Source: Shinella sp032095155
GTDB taxonomy: Bacteria; Pseudomonadota; Alphaproteobacteria; Rhizobiales; Rhizobiaceae
Assembly (NCBI RefSeq): GCF_049199905.1
Contig: NZ_JBLZPK010000065.1
Location: 124,001 to 188,000 of the forward strand
Direction: 5' to 3'
Length of the DNA: 64,000 nt
The position numbers and the translations under genes are program-made. The notes under the pieces were generated by a model. It did not search any database. It saw only the letters and a list, made by a program, of their open reading frames with translations, and had not been told where the DNA came from. Positions 8,776-15,772 of this stretch are shown piece by piece; the stretch's first letter is position 1, and every line of letters begins with the position of its first letter.

Positions 8776-9482
8776 AGAAGACCGCCTCTGCACTCGCCGT
8801 CGCGCTGGCATTGTCGAGCTGCTCCAGCCAGGCCCTCAACGAGATCGGCAAAGCGCCGGCGATGAGCCCCATCGGCAGCGGGCTCAACTATGCCGAGACG
8901 CCGCAGATGGCGGCGTACCCGAAACAGCCGCGCACGGCGGTTGCCGGCTATTCGATCTGGAGCGACCAGCAGTCGGCGCTGTTCAAGGATTCGCGCGCCT
9001 TCAAGGTCGGCGATATCATGACGGTCAATATCCGCGTCAACGACCGGGCGAGCTTCGACAACAAGACGGACCGGTCGCGCACCAACAAGAGCGGCATGAA
9101 CCTCGGCATCGGCATGAGTGGCGACCTGCCCGACGTCGAGGGCAAGGGTGACCTCACCTACGGCTCCTCGACCAGCAGCAAGGGTGACGGCTCCACGGAG
9201 CGCGCCGAGCGACTGAACCTGCTCGTCGCCGCCGTCGTCACGGGCGTTATCGAGAACGGCAACCTCCTGATCAGCGGCTCGCAGGAAGTGCGCGTCAATC
9301 ACGAGCTTCGCATCCTCAACGTCGCCGGCATCGTGCGGCCGCAGGATGTCGATTCCAACAACCAGATCTCCTACGAGAAGATCGCGGAAGCCCGCATCTC
9401 CTATGGCGGCCGCGGCCGCCTGACCGAAGTGCAGCAGCCGCCGTGGGGTCAGCAGGCCGTCGACCTGTTCTCGCCGCTCTGA
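8772..9482 (+). CDS. flgH: Flagellar L-ring lipoprotein FlgH
   Basis: FlgH forms the outer-membrane L ring. The 236-residue protein has a lipoprotein signal with the lipobox LSSC (Cys17). It also has the FlgH core, with segments such as SIWSDQQSALFKDSRAFKVG, NLLVAAVVTGVIENGNLLI and VNHELRILNVAGIVRP. It overlaps motE by four bases and is followed after 32 bases by fliL. Confidence 0.95.
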   Translation: MKKTASALAVALALSSCSSQALNEIGKAPAMSPIGSGLNYAETPQMAAYPKQPRTAVAGYSIWSDQQSALFKDSRAFKVGDIMTVNIRVNDRASFDNKTDRSRTNKSGMNLGIGMSGDLPDVEGKGDLTYGSSTSSKGDGSTERAERLNLLVAAVVTGVIENGNLLISGSQEVRVNHELRILNVAGIVRPQDVDSNNQISYEKIAEARISYGGRGRLTEVQQPPWGQQAVDLFSPL

Positions 9483-9514
9483 CGCGACAGGCCCAGTCAA
9501 CCGGGAAGAAAGAC

Positions 9515-10051
9515 ATGGCGGAAGAAGAACAGGTCGTCGAGCAGAAGAAGCCGTCGATCGTCATCACCATCGCGATCATCGCCGTGCTGACGCTGCTTGC
9601 CGGCGGCGGCGGCTGGGTCGTGGGCAACATGCTCGCGCCGCCGCCGGCCGAAAAGCCCGCCGAGGAAGTGGCCAAGGCCGAGCCCGCAGCCGGCGGGCAC
9701 GGTGAAGGCGGCCATGGTGAGGCGAAGGGTGCCGCCGGCGAGGACATTCCGCACATCTCGACGCCGGCAAACGGTGTCGTGCTGCTCGATCCGATCACCA
9801 GCAACCTCGCCTATCCCTCGGAGAACCGCATCCGGCTCGAGGTTGCGCTGATGTTCAAGGGGGCGGCCGACGTCAAGATCGCCGAAGAAATCCACCAGGA
9901 CATCATGGCCTATATGCGCACGGTCACGCTCCAGCAGGTGCAGGGGCCGCGCGGTTTCCAATATCTCCGGGACGACCTGCAGGAGCGGGTTGACCTCAGG
10001 TCGGAAGGACGCGTAACCAACGTCATGTTCCGGACCTTTGTGATCGAATGA
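9515..10051 (+). CDS. fliL: Flagellar basal-body-associated protein FliL
   Basis: FliL is a single-pass membrane protein that supports the stator units. The ATG at 9515 follows GGGAAGAAAG. The protein has 178 residues: a short charged N-terminus, one transmembrane helix (VITIAIIAVLTLLAGGGGWV), a Pro/Ala/Gly/Glu linker and the periplasmic FliL domain (LDPITSNLAYPSENRIRLEV). The reading frame is open further upstream to 9443, but that part overlaps flgH and lacks family similarity. The stop overlaps the fliP start. Confidence 0.93.
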   Translation: MAEEEQVVEQKKPSIVITIAIIAVLTLLAGGGGWVVGNMLAPPPAEKPAEEVAKAEPAAGGHGEGGHGEAKGAAGEDIPHISTPANGVVLLDPITSNLAYPSENRIRLEVALMFKGAADVKIAEEIHQDIMAYMRTVTLQQVQGPRGFQYLRDDLQERVDLRSEGRVTNVMFRTFVIE

Positions 10052-10794
10052 TTCGAGCCCTTCTGACCTTCGTCGCCATGATGGCGATGACCGGCATGGC
10101 CTATGCCCAGCAGCAGTTGCAGCTGCCGGGCAATATCCTCAATGCGCCTGTCGACGGCTCGGTCGCCTCCTGGATCATCCGCACCTTCGGGCTGCTCACC
10201 ATTCTTTCGGTTGCCCCCGGCATCCTGATCATGGTGACGAGTTTCCCGCGCTTCGTCATCGCCTTCTCGATCCTGCGGTCCGGCATGGGCCTTTCGACCA
10301 CGCCGTCCAACATGATCCTCGTGTCGCTCGCACTGTTCATGACCTTCTACGTCATGGCGCCGACCTTCGACCGGGCCTGGCAGAACGGCGTCGAACCGCT
10401 CATCGCCAACCAGATCGACGAGACCGAGGCGGCCAAGCGCATCGCCGAGCCGTTCCGCGAGTTCATGGTCGCCAATACCCGCGACAAGGACATCGAGCTC
10501 TTCATCTCGCTTGCCGAAGAGCGCGGCCAGACCGTCGTCGAGAACAATATCGCCGACCTGCGCGTGGTCATTCCGGCCTTCATGATTTCGGAAATCCGGC
10601 GCGGCTTCGAGATCGGCTTCCTGGTCGTTTTGCCCTTCCTGGTCATCGACATGATCGTCGCCACCATCACCATGGCCATGGGCATGATGATGCTGCCGCC
10701 GACCTCGATTTCGCTGCCCTTCAAGATCCTGTTCTTCGTATTGATCGACGGCTGGAACCTGCTTGTCGGCAGCCTTGTCCGGTCCTTCAATTAG
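10048..10794 (+). CDS. fliP: Flagellar export gate protein FliP
   Basis: FliP is a core subunit of the type III export gate. The 248-residue protein has a cleavable signal (MIRALLTFVAMMAMTGMAYA), a first transmembrane segment followed by the conserved SFPRFVIAFSILRSGMGL, and C-terminal transmembrane helices including TMAMGMMMLPPTSISLPFKI. It overlaps fliL by an ATGA and is the last gene of this operon before the flagellin genes. Confidence 0.96.
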   Translation: MIRALLTFVAMMAMTGMAYAQQQLQLPGNILNAPVDGSVASWIIRTFGLLTILSVAPGILIMVTSFPRFVIAFSILRSGMGLSTTPSNMILVSLALFMTFYVMAPTFDRAWQNGVEPLIANQIDETEAAKRIAEPFREFMVANTRDKDIELFISLAEERGQTVVENNIADLRVVIPAFMISEIRRGFEIGFLVVLPFLVIDMIVATITMAMGMMMLPPTSISLPFKILFFVLIDGWNLLVGSLVRSFN

Positions 10795-10968
10795 ACCTTC
10801 TTAACCATACATTCTTACCGAGTATTAACCCTGTTTTTCAATGGGTTGAATGCCCCATGCCGATTTAAGGAGTTGGCAAGGATTGGCTGCGAGTTTTGGC
10901 ATCACACGACGGGTTTGGTATCCCTCTGGATGTCTGGAGAAACCGAGTTGGCATGATGCCGAACCGCC

Positions 10969-11000
10969 GTAACCGGTAAGTTTTCAGTCCGGTATGTCCC
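10969..11000 (+). promoter_or_regulatory. Flagellin upstream motif, copy 1 (flaA)
   Basis: ACCGGT, ten bases, then TCCGGTATGTCCC, about 32 bases before the first flagellin ATG. The same ACCGGT...TCCGGNATG(T/C)CCC pattern precedes the other two flagellin genes at a similar distance. It could be part of the promoter, a regulator site or a 5'-UTR element. The rest of the 237-base gap holds several TTAACC words and AT-rich DNA, but no clear sigma-28 promoter that I can defend. Confidence 0.5.
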
Positions 11001-11031
11001 CACCAGTATTTCGTTCAAAGGGACAATCAGA

Positions 11032-11916
11032 ATGTCGAGCATTCTCACCAACACTTCTGCAATGGCAGCCCTCCAGACGCTGCGCACGATCAACAACGAC
11101 ATGGAAACGACGCAGGGCCGCATTTCGTCCGGCGAGCGCGTTGGCGCGGCTAAGGACAACGCTGCCTACTGGTCGATCGCGACCACCATGCGCGCTGACA
11201 ACGCAGCCATCTCTGCTGTTCAGGACGCTCTCGGCCTCGGCGCCGCAAAGGTCGACGTCGCTTACAGCGGTGTCGAAGCTGCCATCGACGTCGTCAAGAC
11301 GATCAAGCAGAAGCTGGTCACCGCAACCGAACAGGGCGTTGACAAGACCAAGGTCCAGGAAGAAATCACCCAGCTCCAGGATCAGCTGAAGAGCATCGGC
11401 GCTTCCGCCACGTTCAACGGCGAAAACTGGCTGGCTGGTGGCAACGCTGACGGCACGGTCGTTACCGGCTTCGTGCGCGGCGACGACGGCACGGTCAAGG
11501 TTACGACGGCAAGCTACGACTCGGCGACCAACGCCCTGTTCGGCGCCTATGACCCGTCCACCGGCGAAGTCGACGACAGCTCGGGCTACCTGGCCGACAC
11601 GCTCGCCATCGAGCTGACGGACGCCACGACCGACGACGAAGTCGCCGATCACCTCGACACGATCGAAACCGCCCTGACCAACCTCACCACGGTCGGTTCG
11701 AACCTTGGTTCGCTCTCCATGCGTATCGGCCTGCAGGAAGACTTCGCTTCCAAGCTCTCGGATGCTCTCGACAAGGGCGTAGGCCGTCTCGTCGACGCCG
11801 ACATGAACGAGGAATCGACCCGCCTGAAGGCCCTGCAGACCCAGCAGCAGCTCGCCATCCAGTCGCTGTCGATCGCGAACTCCAACTCGCAGAACATCCT
11901 CTCGCTGTTCCGTTAA
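11032..11916 (+). CDS. flaA: Flagellin (first copy)
   Basis: This 294-residue filament subunit starts MSSILTNTSAMAALQTLRTI and contains GRISSGERVGAAKDNAAYWS in the D0/D1 N-terminal helix. The C-terminus (RLVDADMNEESTRLKALQTQ, SIANSNSQNILSLFR) is the D1/D0 mate. The short variable middle is typical of rhizobial flagellins that form complex filaments. In the rhizobial order the first copy corresponds to flaA, the usual principal flagellin. No Cys is visible. It has its own promoter region and a strong terminator. Confidence 0.94.
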   Translation: MSSILTNTSAMAALQTLRTINNDMETTQGRISSGERVGAAKDNAAYWSIATTMRADNAAISAVQDALGLGAAKVDVAYSGVEAAIDVVKTIKQKLVTATEQGVDKTKVQEEITQLQDQLKSIGASATFNGENWLAGGNADGTVVTGFVRGDDGTVKVTTASYDSATNALFGAYDPSTGEVDDSSGYLADTLAIELTDATTDDEVADHLDTIETALTNLTTVGSNLGSLSMRIGLQEDFASKLSDALDKGVGRLVDADMNEESTRLKALQTQQQLAIQSLSIANSNSQNILSLFR

Positions 11917-11962
11917 TAAACGGACGGGAGACGGCGGGAAGGCTGACCCCGCCAGACCCCAC

Positions 11963-11999
11963 AAAAAGGTCGCGTCCGGAAACGGGCGCGGCCTTTTTT
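11963..11999 (+). terminator. Rho-independent terminator of flaA
   Basis: A ten-pair stem (11968-11977 with 11984-11993, two G-U pairs) around a GGAAAC loop is preceded by five A and followed by six T. This is a classical terminator, isolating flaA from flaB. Confidence 0.9.
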
Positions 12000-12110
12000 C
12001 GTTTTTCTTTCGCGTTAAAGAATTCCTTAACCTTATTGCGGTTTTCTAAGCCCATCGAAACGGTGGGTTAACCAAGAAACTTAACCGGTTAGCAGGCATG
12101 AAGCTGACCA

Positions 12111-12137
12111 CCGTTTACCGGTAACATCCGGAATGCC
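12111..12137 (+). promoter_or_regulatory. Flagellin upstream motif, copy 2 (flaB)
   Basis: TTTACCGGTAACATCCGGAATGCCC, about 35 bases before the second flagellin start. It has the same two half-words as copies 1 and 3, but only four bases separate ACCGGT from TCCGG, against ten in the others. Another ACCGGTT lies 37 bases upstream, at about 12,084. Confidence 0.45.
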
Positions 12138-12172
12138 CTTCCTCAGTCAGCCACTCAAGGGGCACGCATCAC

Positions 12173-13138
12173 ATGACCAGCATTCTGACCAACGTCGCGG
12201 CAATGTCCGCTCTCAACACCCTTCGCTCGATCGGCAGCGACATGGAAACGACGCAGGGTCGCGTCTCCTCCGGCATGCGCGTCGGTGAAGCCGCAGACAA
12301 CGCTGCTTACTGGTCGATCGCGACCACCATGCGCTCCGACAACATGGCCCTCTCGGCCGTTCAGGACGCTCTCGGCCTCGGCGCCGCCAAGGTGGATACC
12401 GCCTATGCCGGCATGGAAGCCGCCATCGACGTCGTCAAGGAAATGAAGAAGAAGGTTACGGCGGCGACCGAACAGGGCGTCGACAAGGCCAAGGTTCAGG
12501 AAGAAATCAAGCAGCTCCAGGAGCAGCTGGTTTCGATCGCTTCGGGCGCCGCCTTCAATGGCCAGAACTGGCTCGTTTTCGACAGCACCGCTACCGACGC
12601 CGTAGCCGACAAGACGATCGTTTCGGGCTTCGTCCGCGACGCCTCGGGCACCGTCAAGGTCAACACCACGACCTATACGCTCGACGAACTGACCGCCGAC
12701 TCGCAGAACGTTCTGTTCGGCACGGTCGACACGGACGATTACACGCAGAGCGCCGGTGGTATCCTCGGTTCGGCCGGTGACGACATCGACACGACGGCCA
12801 ACACCTACACCATCACCGACACGGTCGTCACGCTCGACATCTCGGCCTTCACCGATGACGAAATGGGCGAAGCCCTCAACCTGACGGAAGCTGCCATCCA
12901 GCTGATGACGAAGGCTGCCTCGCAGCTCGGTTCGATCTCCATGCGCATCGACCTGCAGGAAGATTTCGCTTCCAAGCTGAGCGACGCCATCGACAGCGGT
13001 ATCGGCCGTCTCGTCGACGCCGACATGAACGAAGAATCGACCCGCCTCAAGGCTCTCCAGACGCAGCAGCAGCTGGGCATCCAGGCACTCTCGATCGCCA
13101 ACTCCTCGGCCGAAGGCATCCTCACGCTCTTCCGTTAA
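12173..13138 (+). CDS. flaB: Flagellin (second copy)
   Basis: This 321-residue flagellin starts MTSILTNVAAMSALNTLRSI and carries GRVSSGMRVGEAADNAAYWS. The C-terminus ends SIANSSAEGILTLFR. It differs from the first copy mainly in a longer Thr/Asp-rich central region (residues about 130-220). CAAGGGG precedes the ATG. It is probably a minor filament subunit, as in other rhizobia. It is the last gene before the oppositely oriented glycosylation block. Confidence 0.94.
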   Translation: MTSILTNVAAMSALNTLRSIGSDMETTQGRVSSGMRVGEAADNAAYWSIATTMRSDNMALSAVQDALGLGAAKVDTAYAGMEAAIDVVKEMKKKVTAATEQGVDKAKVQEEIKQLQEQLVSIASGAAFNGQNWLVFDSTATDAVADKTIVSGFVRDASGTVKVNTTTYTLDELTADSQNVLFGTVDTDDYTQSAGGILGSAGDDIDTTANTYTITDTVVTLDISAFTDDEMGEALNLTEAAIQLMTKAASQLGSISMRIDLQEDFASKLSDAIDSGIGRLVDADMNEESTRLKALQTQQQLGIQALSIANSSAEGILTLFR

Positions 13139-13174
13139 TCGGCAGACGCGGTTCCAATCCTTCGAAGATTTCGC

Positions 13175-13199
13175 AAGGCCCCGGTTTATCCGGGGCCTT
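13175..13199. terminator. Perfect 10-bp hairpin between convergent flaB and glf
   Basis: AAGGCCCCGG (13175-13184) pairs with CCGGGGCCTT (13190-13199) around TTTAT. It lies 36 bases after the flaB stop and 21 bases after the end of the convergent glf gene, so it can serve both strands. The T-tract is short on the plus strand. Confidence 0.75.
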
Positions 13200-13220
13200 C
13201 GTGCATTCAGGATATGCCGC

Positions 13221-14378
13221 TTAAAGCGGCGCATGCAGGAAGGCCGACATGGCAGTACCCTCGTGCCTGCGGGCGAGATAGAGCCTTGCGGTGTCGAGCG
13301 CTTCGCGGATCGTCACGTCCATGTCGAGGTAGCGGTAGGTACCGAGGCGCCCGACGAAGGTGACGTCCTTCTCCTGTTCGGCGCGGCCGACATAGTCGGC
13401 AAGCTGCGCCTTTTCCTCGACGAGGCGGATTGGGTAATAGGGGATATCCTCAGGGCCGCAGGCGCGCGAAAATTCGCGGTAGCAGACCGAACCCTTGTGC
13501 TCTTCCCACGGCGAAAAGTGTTTGTGCTCGGTGATGCGCGTATAGGGCACCGCGACGTCGCCGTAATTCATCACCGCGCAGCCCTGATAGTCGCCGTCAT
13601 AGGTGAAGCGCTCGAAATCCAGTGTGCGATAACCGAGCCGGCCGAGTTCGTAGTCGAAATAACCGTCGAGCGGACCGGAATAGAAGACATGGGCGTAGCC
13701 CGCCACCTGGTCGCGCCGGAAGTTCGTCTCGAGCGAAACATGAATGTTGGGATGGTCGAGAATGCCCGCGATCATCTCGGTATAGCCGTTTGCCGGCATG
13801 CCCTGGAATTTGTGGAAGAAGTAGTTGTCGTCGTAGTTGAAGCGCACGGGCAGGCGCTTCAGGATCGAGGCCGGCAGCTCGGTCGGCGAGCAACCCCACT
13901 GCTTCTGCGTATAACCCTTGAAGAAGGCCTCGTAGAGATCATTTCCGACGAAGCGCAGCGCCTGTTCCTCGAAGGTCTGTGGATCCGATATGGTCTTGTC
14001 GGCCTGCTCCTCGAGGAAGACACGGGCCTCGTCGGGCCGGAACGTCTTGCCGAAGAACTGGTTGATCGTGTGCAGGTTGACGGGCAGCGAAAACACCTGG
14101 CCGCCGCTCGTCGTCTTCACCCGGTTCTTGTAGGGCATGAAGGTCGTGAAACCGTTCACATAGTCCCAGACCTCGGCGTCGTCGGTATGGAAGATGTGCG
14201 GGCCGTAGACATGCACCATCACGCCGGTCGTCTCGTCGCGCACCGTGTGGCAATTGCCGCCGATATGGTTACGCGCGTCGAGGATGTCGACCTTGTAGCC
14301 TTCCTGCGCGAGTTCGCGGCCGATAACGGCGCCGGAAAGCCCTGCGCCGACGATGAGTATCTTTTCTTTCACGCTCAT
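13221..14378 (-). CDS. glf: UDP-galactopyranose mutase
   Basis: Glf converts UDP-galactopyranose to UDP-galactofuranose with a reduced FAD cofactor, supplying galactofuranose for surface glycans or glycoproteins. The 385-residue protein starts with an FAD-binding motif (ILIVGAGLSGAVIGRELAQ), followed by NHIGGNCHTVRDE, YGPHIFHTDD and GYTQKQWG, all hallmarks of the family. AGGGTGGA lies upstream of the ATG. It is the last gene of the minus-strand block behind two glycosyltransferases. A galactofuranose-containing product is therefore plausible, but no galactofuranosyltransferase can be assigned with certainty. Confidence 0.93.
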   Translation of the reverse strand: MSVKEKILIVGAGLSGAVIGRELAQEGYKVDILDARNHIGGNCHTVRDETTGVMVHVYGPHIFHTDDAEVWDYVNGFTTFMPYKNRVKTTSGGQVFSLPVNLHTINQFFGKTFRPDEARVFLEEQADKTISDPQTFEEQALRFVGNDLYEAFFKGYTQKQWGCSPTELPASILKRLPVRFNYDDNYFFHKFQGMPANGYTEMIAGILDHPNIHVSLETNFRRDQVAGYAHVFYSGPLDGYFDYELGRLGYRTLDFERFTYDGDYQGCAVMNYGDVAVPYTRITEHKHFSPWEEHKGSVCYREFSRACGPEDIPYYPIRLVEEKAQLADYVGRAEQEKDVTFVGRLGTYRYLDMDVTIREALDTARLYLARRHEGTAMSAFLHAPL

Positions 14379-14416
14379 TCTATTCCACCCTGCGAAATGT
14401 TCTGTCCGGGTGCCGG

Positions 14417-15703
14417 TCAGCCGGCCGCGCGCAGCACCGGCTTTTCGGTTTCCGGGAAGAGACGCGAACGCATCAGGGCTTCATAGGCCTTGATGAGCGG
14501 CGTCGGATCCCAGCCGCGCTCCTGCGGGCCGAAGCTCAGATGGCTGACCGTGAAATCGGAATAGATCGCCGAGGGGCGGCCAAGGAAGGCCGGCACGCCG
14601 ATGGTGAGCGCATGTTCGTCGTCGCCCTGCGGAAGCGCCATGTGCAGCAGGTCGCGGCCGAGCCAGGCAATGAAATTGATCGACTGCCGCTCGGTCCAGT
14701 CGACGGCCGGCTGGGGGAGGGGCAGCGTGCGGCCGTCTTCCCCCAGGAAATAGCCATGCAGCTTGGCCGCGCGTTCGGCGCTTTCCCAGAGCGTGCCGCC
14801 GAAACCGCCCGGCGGGTGCTCGAACTCGCCGACATGGGGCGGGATCGAGCCTGCGGCCTGCTGGAGATAGGCGCACACGCCGTTGTTCACGACATTGGCC
14901 GAGACGATGAAATAATGCGGGTTGGCGCGGCGGAACTGGATGTAGCCGTCGAGCTTGTCGATATCGACATAGACGATATCGTCGTCGCATTTCAGGAAGA
15001 CGGCGTCCTTGAAGTCCTCGAAGCGCGTCGCGTAGTAGTCATAGGCCTGGTAGTAGGGCAGTTGCTCGTTCGGATTGCCGATGTAACGGCGCGTGCGCGC
15101 ATCGACATCGCAGAGTTCGAGATCTGCACCCCAGCCGCCGCGGATCTGCACGGTCGCGCCGGCCGAGAGGTTGATCTCCGGCCATGTGCCGATCGTCACA
15201 TCGTTGATGCGCAGGATCGGCGCGCCGGCCGCATTGACCGAAAGCGTGACGTCGTTGGGACGGCCGGGCGAGAGGATGCCGGGCGTCGGCTGGCTCCAGA
15301 GCGTCTGCTCGTTGCTGCGGTCGAAATGCGCAAGCTGGTCGCGGCCGATCTTGCGCAGCACCGAATGGGTGTTCTTCCAGCCGCCGACGGCGATCTCGTA
15401 GCAGTCGTGCGGACGATCGTTCGGGATGACGGCGATGTGCAGGTCATGACGGATGCGGGCGCTGGTGCGGAACGAGGCGCTTGGCGAGACGGTGCCGGCG
15501 CTCTGGTAGAGCACCTTGGACCCCATATAGCGGGCCGGGCCGAATTCACGCGTCACCCAGGCATGATCGTCGGCCGAGCGGGTGAAGTCCCAGATGTGCC
15601 ACTCGTCGATGATCCCGAGATCCAGCGCGCGGCGAATATATTGCGTGAGGATTTCCATCCTCGTCTGCCGTCCGGCAAAGGTCACCAGGATAACTGGGGT
15701 CAT
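14417..15703 (-). CDS. Glycosyltransferase-like protein with inserted Methyltransf_FA-like (farnesoic acid O-methyltransferase-type) domain
   Basis: This protein of about 428 residues starts at an ATG with GAGGA six bases upstream; 12 extra in-frame codons to 15,739 are less likely. Residues 1-60 look like the start of a nucleotide-sugar-binding fold (MTPVILVTFAGRQTR, EWHIWDFTRS). Residues about 83-198 resemble the Methyltransf_FA lectin-like domain known from animals and bacteria (DLHIAVIP, YEIAVGGWKNTHSVLRK, then IRGGWGADLELCDVD). After residue 215 the glycosyltransferase-like part resumes with an acidic DDD at residues 240-242 (AVFLKCDDDIVYVD) and a Gly-rich FEHPPGGFGGT. I read this as a transferase split by a carbohydrate-binding module. 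The sugar and acceptor are unknown. Confidence 0.65.
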   Translation of the reverse strand: MTPVILVTFAGRQTRMEILTQYIRRALDLGIIDEWHIWDFTRSADDHAWVTREFGPARYMGSKVLYQSAGTVSPSASFRTSARIRHDLHIAVIPNDRPHDCYEIAVGGWKNTHSVLRKIGRDQLAHFDRSNEQTLWSQPTPGILSPGRPNDVTLSVNAAGAPILRINDVTIGTWPEINLSAGATVQIRGGWGADLELCDVDARTRRYIGNPNEQLPYYQAYDYYATRFEDFKDAVFLKCDDDIVYVDIDKLDGYIQFRRANPHYFIVSANVVNNGVCAYLQQAAGSIPPHVGEFEHPPGGFGGTLWESAERAAKLHGYFLGEDGRTLPLPQPAVDWTERQSINFIAWLGRDLLHMALPQGDDEHALTIGVPAFLGRPSAIYSDFTVSHLSFGPQERGWDPTPLIKAYEALMRSRLFPETEKPVLRAAG

Positions 15704-15741
15704 GCGATCCTCGTCGTTCAGAACGGTTCGTGTTTTCAATA

Positions 15742-15772
15742 GGGTAATGCCGGCGATCAGCCGGCATTACCC
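15742..15772 (-). other. Perfect 13-bp hairpin with the GT41 stop codon in its loop
   Basis: GGGTAATGCCGGC (15742-15754) pairs with GCCGGCATTACCC (15760-15772). The five-base loop contains most of the stop codon of the TPR-GT41 gene. There is no T-tract on the minus strand, so this looks more like an attenuator or mRNA-stabilising hairpin between two genes of one operon than a full terminator. Confidence 0.6.

Noticed and set aside
10795..11031. Exact CtrA box upstream of flaA
   Set aside because: TTAA words are present, but no pair has the seven-base spacing. The closest, starting at 10801, has TTCT in the second half.
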